Shown here one piece after another: positions 1-12,069 of a DNA stretch of 64,000 nt. Below the pieces are notes generated by a model, which was given only the letters and a program-made list of their open reading frames with translations, was not told where the DNA came from and did not search any database. Where the stretch lies: positions 51,116,250 to 51,180,249 of the forward strand of contig CM055895.1 in NCBI GenBank assembly GCA_029582155.1. Direction: 5' to 3'. Each line of letters opens with the position of its first letter. The first letter of the stretch is position 1. The stretch comes from Panopea generosa (Eukaryota; Mollusca; Bivalvia; Adapedonta; Hiatellidae). A program made the position numbers and the translations under genes.

Positions 1-1085
1 AGGTGATTTGTATTTATCATATTGTTCTTTTTGAGAAGTTTGGAGATCAACCTTTTTGCGTATTCAAATATTGTTATAACAATCAAACTCTGTGATAGAT
101 CTGTAATGTCATTAGTATCATTCATCCATTCAATCCGTAAAATGCTGTAGATGTGACAGTAGCCGATTTTTCAGTGGTCATCAAATGATACAAATACATA
201 GCAACATGTTTACCACATGCGGGTTTCGCAGCTAATCCTTTTGACGTACCAAAGTCAACACATGCTTTCACTTGATATGAATATTTTGTCACTGTACTGT
301 CTGCTCTAGATGCTATATTTTGCGACGCCATTCTTTTAATAACCGTGTATCTTTTGTCTATCTTGATTTCTGCATCCTCAAACTTCAGTTTCAATGTATG
401 CTTCGAATCAGCATCTGGCAAAAATATATACAAATGCAATTTTCTTTTCCAAATATATATTTAAAATCTGTTATCTGAAATATACACCGTTATGCCAACA
501 AATGGTTCATTAGCAAATATTCCATTATTGCTTTTTCCCCCTGGAAATACTGAACCTGTCGAAGGTAAAATATACACAACATTATTCAATTTTTATAGTC
601 TCCTAATTCGTGGCCAAAAATGTGCCGATTCCCAGCCAGTATATGGAATTACCATCGTTACATTACTTCTCTCTGATTTCATTTTATTTACACATTTAGT
701 AATTAAACTTATTTTCCGATTTGTTTTGTTTCTCTAGCTCTGACTACTGCAATTGAATTGAACGTTTTATATTTAATGGGAAGAAAACCCGTCAACTGAT
801 ATATGTCCCCATATTTATTCTAAATATTCAAAAGCAAAATCACTGATATACCATTCATCTTGGTTTTTATTTTGACGTAAGCATTTTTTTTTTCTTATCA
901 AACTACCTCCCTTTAAGTATACATATCCAATTTTTATTGTCAGAAAATATCCGTAAACATGGATTTTGTAATAAGTGTATATTACTCAACAAAACCCTGT
1001 GTATTGCTTCGAGTTCTCACCATGTAGAACTCTTAACCGATTCTTGATCTGTCAAAGACCTTCGAACCTCTAACTCGATATTAAT
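1..1085 (-). pseudogene. YR retroelement fragment: RNase H, tether and N-terminal part of a tyrosine recombinase
   Basis: Reading the minus strand from about 1085 downward, a broken frame shows RNase H-like text of the DIRS group: ELEAIHRVLLSNIHLLQN then a SDNKN-type motif (about 930-1030), then a DEWYISDFAFEYLE-like stretch with stops (about 800-870). A spacer resembling the region between RNase H and recombinase in DIRS elements follows (VTMVIPYTGWESAHFWPRIR near 610-680). The longest open piece (122-439) has the SAM-like core-binding fold of tyrosine recombinases (TVTKYSYQVKACVDFG, VAMYLYHL). A one-base shift near 124-140 breaks it, and an EYAKRLISKLLKKN segment continues in another frame to the left edge. 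The catalytic half would lie outside the window. It is a dead copy with several stops and shifts. The DIRS-like assignment rests on domain order; an Ngaro- or PAT-type relative is equally possible. Confidence 0.72.
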
Positions 1086-1264
1086 GTGTTCGATATTTTT
1101 GCCTTTTAATGACTCGCTTACCTTTGTGGTGACAAGTTCATCTGATCGATTTTTTTGCGATCAGTTTTCAGTATCACTCTTTTCCGGGAGTGTCTTAAAT
1201 GTGTTCTTACAGATGAATTTTTGCTTACATCCGTTCTATCATAGTTTGTATTATTCAACCGTTA

Positions 1265-2512
1265 ATTCCGATTTTCACTTCCGGACGTTGCACATTACCA
1301 AAACTCACTTCCGGGAGTTGTTCATAACCATAACTCACTTTCGAAAATTTAACATAACCTTAACTCGCTTTCGAAAGTTGTATATAACCATAGCTTACTT
1401 CAGGGAGTTGTATATAACAATAGTTCTCTTCAGGGAATTGTATATAACCATAGTTCACTTCAAAGAGTTGTATTAAACCATAGTTAATTTCAAGGAGTTA
1501 TTTATAACCATAGTTCACTTTAGGGAGTTCTATAACCATAATTAACTTCCCAAAGTTGTATATAGCCATAACTCACTTCCGTGAATTGTACATAACCATA
1601 ACTCGCTTTCGAGAGTTGTACATAACCATAACTCGCTTTCGAGATTTGTACAAAACCATAACTAGCTATTGAGAGTTGTACATAAACATAGTTTATTTCA
1701 GGGAGTTGTATATAACCATAACTCGCTTTCGCTCGCGTTCGAGAGTTGTACATAACCATAACTCGCTTTCGAGAGTTGTACATAACCAAAACTCGCTTTC
1801 GAGAGATGTACATAAACATAGTTCATTTCAGGGAATTGTATATAACCATAGTTCACTTCAGGGAGTTGTATATAACCATAATTCGCTTCCGGGAGAATTA
1901 TTTTTAACCATAACTCACTTCCGAGAGTTGTACATAAATATATCTCGCTTTCGAGAGTTGTCACATTATATAACCGTAATTCATTTCCTGGAGTTGTATA
2001 TAACCATAATTCACTTCCGGGAGTTGTTTCTAACCATAAACCACTTCAGGGAGTTAAACATGATCAAAACTTGCTTTCGAGAGTTACACATAAACAAAAT
2101 TCACTTCCGAGAATTTTTCATAACCGTAACTCGATTCCGGGAGTTACACATAACAATAACTCACTTCCGTGAGTTTCAATAACCATAACTCACTTCCTGG
2201 AATTGAACATAACCAAAACTTACATTCGGCATTTACACCTAACAAATACTAACTTCCATGGGTTGTTCATAACCATAACTCACTTCCGAGAGTTCTACAT
2301 AACTATATTTCATTTCAGTGAATTGTCTATAAGAATAAGTTATAACTCTTTTCCATGAGTTGTACATAACTATAACTCACATTTGTGAGTTGAACTTTAC
2401 TATAACTCACATGTGTGAGTTGTACATAACTATAACTCACGTCCAGGAGTTGTACATAACTTTAACTTACTTCAAGGTGTTGCCCATATCTATAACTCAC
2501 TTCTGTTATTGT
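1265..2512. repeat. 30-bp minisatellite, about 41 copies
   Basis: A unit close to CATAACCATAACTCRCTTYC plus GRGAGTTGTA repeats with period 30 across the whole interval. Units vary by substitution and a few small indels. Each unit has AACTC near its middle and GAGTT some eight bases later, so it can fold on itself. Because 30 is divisible by three, long frames stay open on both strands with a ten-residue rhythm; these are by-products and are not called as genes. The array lies between the RNase H/recombinase remnant and a Gag-like remnant, both on the minus strand. Confidence 0.93.
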
Positions 2513-3530
2513 GAAGACGCAATTTTGCGAATAACTAAAGCCAACATTTTTACATACACGCTATCATTTTTATCTTTAACGACTGAACTAATCAGGTACT
2601 CAAAACCAATTTTAACCATTAAAATGATCCTTTTTGGGTTGTAATCAAACTTTGATTTTGCTCAAAATCTAATAAATGGTCTAACCAGCAAGAGATTCTT
2701 GTTTGTGTCCATTTGCATATATCAGCTAATATGAAAACAAAATCTCAGAGTGAATTGCGTATTCATGACTGACATGATCCCCAATGCCGACATCTAAAAA
2801 AACATTTGAGGTCTACAATATTTTACGCTGTTTTTATTCCAAAGGGCGATGAATTAAAAACATAATATTTTTCTTCACCTTCGTGTTCCTAACACAAAAC
2901 TAAATATGTCTTGTGTTAAATATCAATGTGATGATATGCACTTTTCAAAATCAAAATTCAGCACGTAGCTCGACACATCAATTAAATGTTCTGCTACTTT
3001 GATGCCTTCAAATTTTTTTTGAATGTATGTAAATAAGGATTTATATAATTATATGCCTACAATCTAAAACCATTCTGGGTTACCGTTAGTGGATCCATGA
3101 CCTTTGGTTTGTCTTGAACTCTTGTCAAAACTCCAATATCCAATAATAATTTTATTTTTTTGATTTTACAAAGATGGTTTGTTATTTTTCGAGTGAATAC
3201 TTGAAGTTTTAAGTTTTAAATGGTAACCTATTACCATCTTCATCATCTATAATAGATCGATTATTCGATACTTCTTTCCATTTTTGTAAACAGTGTTAAA
3301 CAACAAACTTTAGCTAATACATCTTTGTTTTGATCAAGTGTCATGCTCGAGTGAATTGTACTACAGCAATTATTCGTTTCTGATCATGTGACATTATCTG
3401 ACACACTACCTGTCTGGTGACCTGTATCGATGTCAAATGTACTTTACAATCGTTCTATATCTAAACTCTCTAACGTATTACTAGAATAGTACTACTTATC
3501 TTATTATTGATATTTCTCTGTGGAAACTTA
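2513..3530. other. No recognisable gene
   Basis: AT-rich sequence. If the flanking YR-element pieces are one element, its reverse transcriptase should lie here or under the minisatellite, but I could not find RT motifs on either strand. Confidence 0.5.
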
Positions 3531-3728
3531 TTTTTTCCAATGACCAGGCTTCCCGCACAGAAAACATCCTCATTTCGTCTATCCAGTATTGAGCTCTGTC
3601 ATAGTCCATGTGTTGCTTTTCTTTGTTGTAAAACCACGCTTTACCCATGGGCCTCTTCGTCTTGTCCCTATTATTCTTCTTGGGTATATCTTTTTCTCGT
3701 CCTTGTCGTCACCGTCTTCAGCTTTTAG
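3531..3728 (-). pseudogene. Gag-like zinc-knuckle remnant of a retroelement
   Basis: On the minus strand a charged segment (KAEDGDDKDEKK, then an arginine-rich stretch RRIIGTRRRGPWVKRG) is followed by two in-frame stops and then GCFLCGKPGHWKK, immediately before a TAA. The last motif matches the first three ligands of a CCHC zinc knuckle (C-x2-C-x4-H); the fourth ligand is missing because of the stop. Acidic-then-basic text ahead of a zinc knuckle is typical of Gag-like ORF1 proteins of YR retroelements. Strand and position fit the 5' end of the element whose recombinase lies at 1-1085, about 2.5 kb further along on the minus strand. That link is inference. Confidence 0.45.
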
Positions 3729-3799
3729 ACTAGATGTTACCTGCGCGAAGACTCGACTAGAACTGATTTATCTTAACATAAATGCCCTGTGCAAATATA

Positions 3800-5122
3800 C
3801 GCCAGAAATCACGTGACCACATATTTGCCACAAAAGCGCGTGATTTTGCTTCTTATTACGTTGATACATATATTTTCCCCTATAATACGTACCGTGGAAA
3901 ATTTCCAATCCATGCTTTTCTAAATGAACTAAACGGTCAGCATAGCTAATCGCTATAATCAATATGGGACCCAATTTGAGTTGGATAATACATACTTGCA
4001 CGGAATATTAATGCCAGATAACTAGGTTCAGTGGAATCCGTCTGTTGGCGAGATATAGATATTAAAACGATACTTCACTTACACAAATTCATGCAAATTC
4101 CTCTATCAACACATGAATGGTCCACCATGTATTCTACTTTAAACACAGGCACTCTATATTTACGCAAATGGTGTATTGTACTATCCGTACACATACGCAA
4201 TTACTCATTTACCATCATACTTGTTCATGTATTTACAAATATCACATATTCAAATATGATCAAAGTAAACAGTGATAAAGATTTACTAAAACAATATCAA
4301 ATTTGAAAAAAAAGAATACACCTGTGAAAAGTCTGACAAAACAAAACACTGGAACAGTGTATGTGTAAACCTAATACGCTATTTTGAAACTACGGCATTC
4401 TAATATTTAGATGGAACCTTCCGTATGAGAGGCATTTGTAGTATGGTAACAGATTTATCCGTTATGTTTATTAGTATGAACTAAGGTATTGCCTCTCTTG
4501 GGGTCGAACTTCAATTTTATAAGTATAGTAAACAAACAAATGCTAAATAAACTTTATAGTATATGTATTATATATTTAGGATAACATTGCAGATGTTTCC
4601 ATTATATATTTATTATGTATTATGTTTATTATAAATAAATCACTTATTATATGATTGCAAACTTTATTCAACTATAGGAACTTTATTTTAATTCCTTGGA
4701 TTGCAAAACAAAAGCAAACGTTATTAACATCATAAATGGTAGTGCGACATATTGCACATCTCTAGGAGCCTTTTAAAGTTTTTTATTTTGCGTCTCCCGA
4801 GTTATGGACAGCAGAAAGCAGAAATTTATGTGAAAATTGTAGACGTGAACATTTTTTACAAAACGTATCACTGAACATTTCTTTATTATAGTTGTAAAAA
4901 TATGGCTCCTAACTGAGGAGTAAAACATTTACAGATCATAAAAAACTTTTCTTTATTGACAAAATCGAGATTTTCTTCTTTGATTTACATAACTGATACA
5001 TTAAAAAACTTTCTCATTTTCAAATAAAGAATTAGTGTGCTTACTTCTTGTTTTTCAAATAATAAACGAAAATATATAGAAGCCTTTCGAAATATTCGTT
5101 TTGTATTATAAATAAAAACGAA
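3800..5122. other. No recognisable gene
   Basis: AT-rich intergenic or intronic sequence. Short ORFs at 3,768-4,001 (minus) and 4,031-4,306 (plus) match no family I know and lack any supporting signal. Confidence 0.5.
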
Positions 5123-5502
5123 AGTCATTCCATGTGAGAGAATGATTATTGTATGTGAGACAGTAACCAATGCATGTGAGAAAACGATCATTGCATGTGA
5201 GACAGTAATCATTACATGTGAGAAAATGATCATTGTATGTGAGACAGCAATCATTGCATGTGAGAAAATCATCATTATATGTGAGATAATGATTATTTTA
5301 TGTTAGAGAATAATTCCATGTGAGAGGATGATCATTCCATGTGTGCAAATGATCATTCCATTTGAGAGAATGATCATTCCATGTGAGAGAATGATCATTC
5401 TATGTTAGAAAATGACTAATGAATAATAGGTTATCATCTATGAGAAAAATAATCACTGCATGTGAGAAAAGTATCTTGCTATTTGAGGAAAATGATCTTT
5501 GT
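5123..5502. repeat. 20-bp tandem repeat (CATGTGAGARAATGATCATT)
   Basis: About 18 diverged copies of a 20-bp unit. Alternating copies carry GAGAAAATGATCAT or GAGACAGTAATCAT, so part of the array looks like a 40-bp higher-order unit (5,130-5,280). The unit includes the palindrome ATGATCAT. Confidence 0.9.
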
Positions 5503-5854
5503 GGTTGATATTTTCATGTTCTATATAATTCAGCAACAGCTAATATAAAGCAACTTGAATTGATTTTTTTTGGAAAATTCACGCAAAATCTCGCGAATGA
5601 TATTTTCAATTATCAAAACTTTTATTTATTTAAGCAATGAAAATAAAAAAAAAAATACTCTGTAGATATGAACTTTTCAGAAAAAAATAGATAAAAAATT
5701 GCTGAAATATTTTGTTTATGAAATGTGTAATCTGCTTATAAAACACAAAGCAAAATAACTTGAAAATTTACAATATTTTTAATGCATTTGATTCAAGAGC
5801 ACCTCCACCCCGATATAGATCAAATAAGTTCGGTTCGGTTTTAAATTGATTCAT

Positions 5855-6434
5855 ATTATATTGAACGACAAAAAATCAACATACATTTAAGGGTCATAAA
5901 ACCATGCTAAGTGCATGGAGGGAAATAATAGCGACCGATTATTTACTGCAAGATGGTATACTTATAATAAGCAAGTGTTTCCATTCCTAATAACGGTTAC
6001 AAAAATGCTTGTACCTTTTCACTTGAAGCGCACGTGCACCGATTAGGCAGAAAAATCACATAGACAAGTTGATGATAACCTGACACAATCACATAGACAA
6101 GCTGGTGATAACCTGACACAATCACATAGACAAGCTGGTGATAACCTAACACAATCACATAGACAAGCTGATGATAACCTGACACAACCACATTTACAAG
6201 CTGGTGATAACCTGACACAATCACAAAGTTAAACGTTTCCATTTGAAATAGCTCATGTTAATGTTCACAAACGAAATCAAGTATTTAACTTTGCGATTAG
6301 TAGTACTATATACTAATTATTAGTATATCGTTCTACAGTTACTAATCGGTCGATCTTATTTCCCTCCATAAACTTGGTTTGGTTTTATGATCCTTAGAAA
6401 TATATTGTTGTTATTTGTCGTTCAATATATATGC
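5855..6434. mobile_element. Non-autonomous element with ~120-bp inverted repeats around a 33-bp tandem array
   Basis: The stretch 5,855-5,970 pairs with the reverse complement of 6,310-6,434 over about 115-120 bp. Shared blocks include TATTGAACGACAAA, GGGTCATAAAACC against GGATCATAAAACC, ATGGAGGGAAATAA, and CGACCGATTA. No coding potential lies between the arms; the centre is a 33-bp minisatellite. MITE-like elements with tandem repeats in the core are known from bivalves (the pearl group), which is the nearest type I can name; membership is not shown. Confidence 0.72.
6055..6228. repeat. 33-bp tandem repeat, about 5.3 copies
   Basis: The unit ATCACATAGACAAGCTGGTG plus ATAACCTGACACA repeats with few changes between copies. 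It sits inside the inverted-repeat element at 5,855-6,434. Its period is divisible by three, so the minus strand reads through as a repetitive frame (GYHQLVYVIVS); this is not called as a gene. Confidence 0.93.
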
Positions 6435-6439
6435 ATTAT

Positions 6440-9372
6440 ACGTAACTGTTACCTAGGTCAGGTTTAACTTGTCAAATATATAAAAAAGATAGAATTATAT
6501 AAATCTAACTGGTGTTTTTTTTAGATTGTGTTAAACAAATTCTAATATTTATGACAATTAATGAAATAAAAAAGCAATAACGGTGGATTTATATTTTAAG
6601 ATCACCTGTTTTCTATTGTTTATGCATTCGCAAGTTCCATACGTTTCTTTGCAGAAATAATTTCTATATTATTTTATTTTACATGAAGTTTATGACATGT
6701 TTTTAGGCAAGACATTTTTTTTGCATTTAAAACTAAAAAACTATAAACTATTTAGTATATTGACTCTGAGCTAACGATGCGTTGAGTGTCAAATCTTTCT
6801 TTGAAATAAATATTTTAACTTCGAGACCGGACTTTTTAAATATATGCAATCATGGAGAATAACTTTCTGTGAAATATATTATATAACTTGGCTATGCAAT
6901 TCTGTATTTAAACACATTCATGGAGATGGTTTTATAAAAAAATACACTGATAATTGTTTGACTAGACTTAAAATTAACATTTGCGTTAACAAAAGCTCAT
7001 ACAATTCAAGAGAACATACCAATACATGTTTTTAATAATGAATAAAGTTAATTTCAATTAGACCTGTTTCCATGTTGGGTCATGCAATATAATTTATTGT
7101 ACTTCTTAATTTAATTAAAAGATATTTATTATGATCTATAATGTAAGTGATCACGAACGAGATATGTTGCCTGCTCGTTTTAATGTTGTTTAGTTCTAAG
7201 ACAATAACTATGTCAAATGTAATATTGTGTTGATTTTGACAATAATTAAGTCCTTAAGATATTAGTATTTTATTATTATATTTGAAACAGATCTTAAGAA
7301 CGAGCATCGTAATAACAAAAACTACACTGAATCTAAAATGTTCTCTTACATTTTTGCTTTAGGCAAAAATAACTGGCTTTCCTCCACCCACTTTTTAAAC
7401 AAAAACACATACAAATATAACTTAAATTTAATACAGTTTTTATATTTAAGTTTCTTTGGTCCTTTGTAAGAGCTTTAAAGTTCATAAAAAACATTAGTTG
7501 AATCTCTTGAATCTACCGAGCCAACACCATTAAAACATATTATATCATGTTTACTCGTACAAATTTACTTTGTAAATAAATTCATATTCAAAATCTTATG
7601 AGATATATAAGATGTTTTTTTACAAACTGTATGTTCACTCTTTCTACATTTTCAGTTATTTTTTTTCCTTCTATATTATAAAACGTAACTATGTAATTTA
7701 AAGTAGCTATGCCAACATATTCTCTAATAAAACAACATTCATGTGTGTATGGCGCAAAACAAAAAAAACATATGTTCAAATAACTTTAAAATACAAGTTA
7801 TGCAAATTTGCAGAAACACTAAATTATAGAGCCTCATTATCGCTTAAACAGTTTTACCCCTGGTTTGAATTTTCCATCCGCAACTCAAGCCCATGAAAGA
7901 TACTTTTTCTTGTATACAATCCCAACTGTATGATTTTCGGGGGTGGTGCTTTATCAACCGCGCTCAGAGCTAACATGATTTTCTTATACCATGTTTTTAC
8001 AATCACGTTTCCTTACTATAAACCTAATAACCGCCCTATAAGCCCCACATAAGCCCCACCCCACTCCCACAACCCACCCAAACATAAAGTAATTCTGCGG
8101 TCTTCAACGATAACATGAATTGACTATACATTAGTTGCAGTTTTGATTAACCTATCAAACAAATATTTACTATTGTTTAAATTTACGTATCTATTCAGTG
8201 CTTATAATCAGCACTAATCCATATTACTAAACTAAACGTGTATCAGAGTTTTACAATTTCGTTTGAAAACCTAATAACCACTCATATTCCACCCTCTTCC
8301 CCATATACACATTTCGTGTAACTCCAATGTACACAAGGTGCAACTATAACACACACAACTGTAAGTTTTGTTTAACCCACCAGATAAGTTTTACCAATTT
8401 GCATGCCTTATCAATTCAGTTCCATTAAGCTTTTCCAATTATTTGTTGCAAATCTAGGTCACGGAGTATATATCACTTCGAGAACATGCAACAATCTACA
8501 CAGAAAGACGATCAAGTGACGAAAGAATGAAAGTTTTGACTTACATTCCTGAAAATAATTCGAGATTGATCGATATAATGTCAGTGCTAGTTTTTGGTAA
8601 ATTTATCAATATTGCATATGTTTACAATAATTGGAACCGTTTATCACTTCCACTGAAACATAATAAAGTTAAAGCATGTATGCCATTGTTTCCTCAGCAA
8701 AAAAACGCAAATACTCAGTTGTGTCTTAAAGTCGGCGCCTTAACATATTAAGCTACTGCAGTCCCGTTTATGAGGGCGTTAAATACATTTAAGAATTAAC
8801 TATACATGTCGACAGACACTTTTCTACTTTTCGTGATTTACGGAATGCGTCGCTGTTGTTTTAGAGAAATCAATCAAGAAAATAGTAAATGAAAACAGTC
8901 AAAGTGGAATTTGAATGTGCAGCACACTTTGATGATTCATGTTTGATAGAAAACTTGATATTTCTGAAAATATCACGAACTTGAGTTGTATGTACAAATC
9001 TCGTATCATTGAACAAATATGTTGGAGTTGGACATTTGCAAAATTTATGAGTAATCAACCTACTCTATAGCAGACAAATAAACATTCGGTTTAATTTTCT
9101 AACTTATTCGAAAATAGGGCCAACAAACATGTAGATTTTGTAACCTGTATTAGGACCAATGGTAATCGGGATTATTCTACCTCAACGTGTGCAAATTGAC
9201 ATGTTTGTCTAATACAAAAAAACAACAACAAAAAAAAACACAAAAAAACAGCGACATTTTACATATTTTGTGTTCCGCCCCCAATCAGTATTCCAATGCT
9301 TTGATTAAAGATTTTTATTCCAGTTTATTTTTTATAATAGCTCAATGATACCATAGCTATGATTGAAAACAT
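6440..9372. other. No recognisable gene
   Basis: AT-rich with several homopolymer tracts. It has a C-rich patch near 8,040-8,090 (repeated AAGCCCCAC). Small ORFs near 6,844, 7,588, 8,527 and 8,870 resemble nothing I know. Confidence 0.5.
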
Positions 9373-9450
9373 CATAGCACAAGGATCTTATGAATGGTGT
9401 TACACCATAGCGCGATGAATTTACGAATGGCGTTACGTCACAGCGCGAGA
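9373..9450. repeat. Short 33-bp tandem duplication, 2.4 copies
   Basis: Segments starting at 9,373, 9,406 and 9,439 share CATAGCRCRA then TACGAATGGYGTTACRY with period 33. The copies are diverged. Confidence 0.6.
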
Positions 9451-9479
9451 ATAATATCTCGGTCCTAGGGTGATAAAGA

Positions 9480-10345
9480 AATATCGAACCCCGGTAAAAA
9501 TGCAAATATTCTTATCCAGTGTGCAAGAAAACTTTGTATACACCAGGAAAAAAAGCAAAGACGGGAGATATGGACAAATATCAAGTGCTTTCGTTCAAAT
9601 TGCTTAATTATACCTTATACTAAACGACATTAAATTTGAAATGGATACCGCTTTACGATGCACTAAATCATAATTAAACGTTGATGTAATTTTATGTATT
9701 ATTCTAATTGGTCGCATGCTTAATACTTCAATCAGTTCAATTTTCTTCTTAGGTTTTAATTAATAATTTCTGTTTCAGTGACTTGGAACTTATGTGTAGC
9801 ACACTGTTTAATAAGATACTTTAATAAATACCAAATGAATCAAACATGTTATAATACAAGTCATTGTTTGGATTGTAGTTTAACTTAGTATCTGTTGAAA
9901 ATTCATGGAACCCAATCAATATTACATTCACGTGTCCTTTCCTCACATATCCTAATTTCATAATTTCATAAACTCGTCTGACTTACATGCACTTATTCAA
10001 TTTTCGTGTTGTTTCTACAAATAGTTAATATTTCTTATTTATCACTTTTAGCGTTATCCGGTTAAAAAATGTTTATTGTCAAGAAACTGTATACGGTGAA
10101 ATAAATAAGATTAACTTGTCAAGAATCCTTAGTGATAATAGTCGGACTATATCATCAATATATCGTTACAGTGGCTGTTGCCACCGTTACACTGTTTGTA
10201 AAACAAAACGTCTATTAGATACTGGTTGGGAAAACTACAATGGAATAACTGGGATAAACAATACTTGGACAGACATGACATAAAAGACTGCCACAGAGAC
10301 GTTCGAAGTTTGAACACTGTTTGAAATGGTACACAGTAATTATGT

Positions 10346-10350
<5 letters not shown>
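9480..10350. other. No recognisable gene
   Basis: AT-rich, with no repeat or coding signal that I can support. Confidence 0.45.

Positions 10351-10393
<43 letters not shown>
10351..10393. repeat. (TA)n microsatellite
   Basis: An uninterrupted TA dinucleotide run of about 21 units. A shorter AT run lies near 10,596-10,608. Confidence 0.97.
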
Positions 10394-10395
<2 letters not shown>

Positions 10396-10399
10396 AGAT

Positions 10400-11449
10400 A
10401 GTTATTTGTTAATAACCAGACATAAATGTACAGACCAGACTACGGCGCGCCTAGCTACAATGCAAACATAGTTAAAATGTCAAGGCCTCTGCCAAACCAA
10501 TAAATTTTTGTGTCAACCATGACTTATATACTATATATTTACATGCAACACATCTGGGCGGGACGGACAATTTACATAAAGGGAGATAATTGAATATATA
10601 TATATATTCTGGTATACTAGTAGAGTGATTAATTGCAGTTTAAAAGCATTAAAGGATACGATATCGATAGCTTAGTTTTCAGTAAGTTTTTAAATTTGAA
10701 TTTTCATTTACTATCCTTAGTTTGGTTTTTGATCCAATAGTTTTTCAACAAACTTATATATACGTCCTCTGTTCCGTTTTGTACTTCTACGTGATCTTTT
10801 ATGAGAATTTATTCCTATGAGAATTCAGTACAATTACCATCTTTACTACCTTTATTACTGGACAATTTGCTGGCTATTTTTGGAATGTGTTACATACTAC
10901 CAATTAGGTTAATTTGGCCGTAATGATATTAAATTACAGGGAAACAAATACTAGGACAAAGTCAATTTGAATGAGTTATGTCCACTGTTCTCGTAGGAAT
11001 AACTGTACAATCTTGTCGTTTTATTGATTGAAGGCAAGACAAAGATTAATTATGCAGGCCGAGAAGCTTTGCAAGAAAAAAAAACAGTAATGTTTTCGGC
11101 CAAGGCTCATATAGCGGTTATGCCACTTAGTATAAAACGACTTAACATGTCAGACGGCAGAAAAGAAGAAATCCATCAAATCAGAAATGTTTCATAAGTT
11201 TAATATTGTCTACTTTAGAAGAAGTAAATACGATATCATAATGGATGGTATTTCTTTTTTTATAATTGTCATTTATTTATTTAACAAATACATTTAATTG
11301 AATGTGCCATTTGTTAAAATGCTCTTTAGATGCAAACCAACGTTTACTATTTATTGGAAGTCAGAATGAATATTAACATGTTCTATTTTAAATCTGTAAT
11401 GGATATTGTGTGCTGTATTAATACATATTATTACATTGCGTTTGTGATT
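10400..11449. other. No recognisable gene
   Basis: AT-rich. An AAAGGGAGATAATTG motif near 10,578 is a sequence I associate with molluscan repeats (from memory). Nothing else stands out. Confidence 0.4.
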
Positions 11450-11586
11450 TCTTACTACATTACCTTAATTCCAAATGTCAAAAGGGACAGTACGTTGTGT
11501 TAACGCTCCCTTGAAAATCACACTACAAAGCGCACCTGACTTTTAAAGTGTCTGCATCCCAATATTAACCACCTATCAGCTAGTGA
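11450..11586 (+). repeat. Dispersed repeat family A, copy 1
   Basis: Matches 15,437-15,568 in the same orientation. Shared blocks include TTACCTTAATYCCAAATGTC, AAAAGGGAC, ACTTTTAAAGTGT and ACCTATYAGCTA. Divergence is substantial but the order of blocks is kept. Confidence 0.8.
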
Positions 11587-11699
11587 TAGCTGTAATTATT
11601 GAAGAATGCAGAACAACAGATAATATCAGTTAATTACATTTTATTTAAAGTCTGCCATTGTTTGGCTAAGGCTTAATATATCGGACTACCGTCAACAAC

Positions 11700-11860
11700 A
11701 AATTGACAGCCCCCAACAACAACAATCTCCTTTATGGGAAAATAACCTCTCAAGTCATTACCCCTTCATGGAGCAAATAAATCACAAAAATCACAATCCC
11801 CTTCATATGGCAAATAATTAATATAAAGCACAATCCCCTTCATGGGTCAAATATTTCACA
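11700..11860. repeat. Degenerate tandem motif CCCCTTCATGGG
   Basis: Three or four copies of a roughly 40-60 bp unit with CCCCTTCATRGRGCAAATAA spaced irregularly (near 11,760, 11,798 and 11,837; a diverged one near 11,729). Confidence 0.5.
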
Positions 11861-12026
11861 CATAAGTTAAAATTATACGTGTTTTTTCCAGTTTCATTTC
11901 ACATGAAACGATCTTGAGTGATAGTGATTGGAAACACGAATTCTATTTATTTTAAACCGTTTAATATTTCACTGACCCAAAAATTGACTCGATAGGTAGT
12001 TCAATTATTCCAGACGAACTGCAAAA

Positions 12027-12064
12027 ACGGGTCCATCGCCAACTAATCAGGTAAATGGACCCGT
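12027..12064. other. 10-bp perfect hairpin
   Basis: ACGGGTCCAT at 12,027-12,036 pairs with ATGGACCCGT at 12,055-12,064 across an 18-base loop. The function is unknown; it may be the core of an old inverted-repeat element. Confidence 0.6.
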
Positions 12065-12069
12065 AAACA

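Noticed and set aside
1084-2182. Long ORFs on both strands in the 30-bp array
   Set aside because: They follow from a period divisible by three in a tandem repeat. No start context or domain supports them.
3507-3816. Plus-strand ORFs over the Gag-like remnant
   Set aside because: They are antisense shadows. The minus strand carries the zinc-knuckle text.
5123-6228. CRISPR-like appearance of the short repeats
   Set aside because: The repeats are back to back with no unique spacers of constant length, and the DNA is animal.
9410-9500. tRNA-like B-box on the minus strand (GGGGTTCGATATTT)
   Set aside because: No A-box or SINE body could be found around it.
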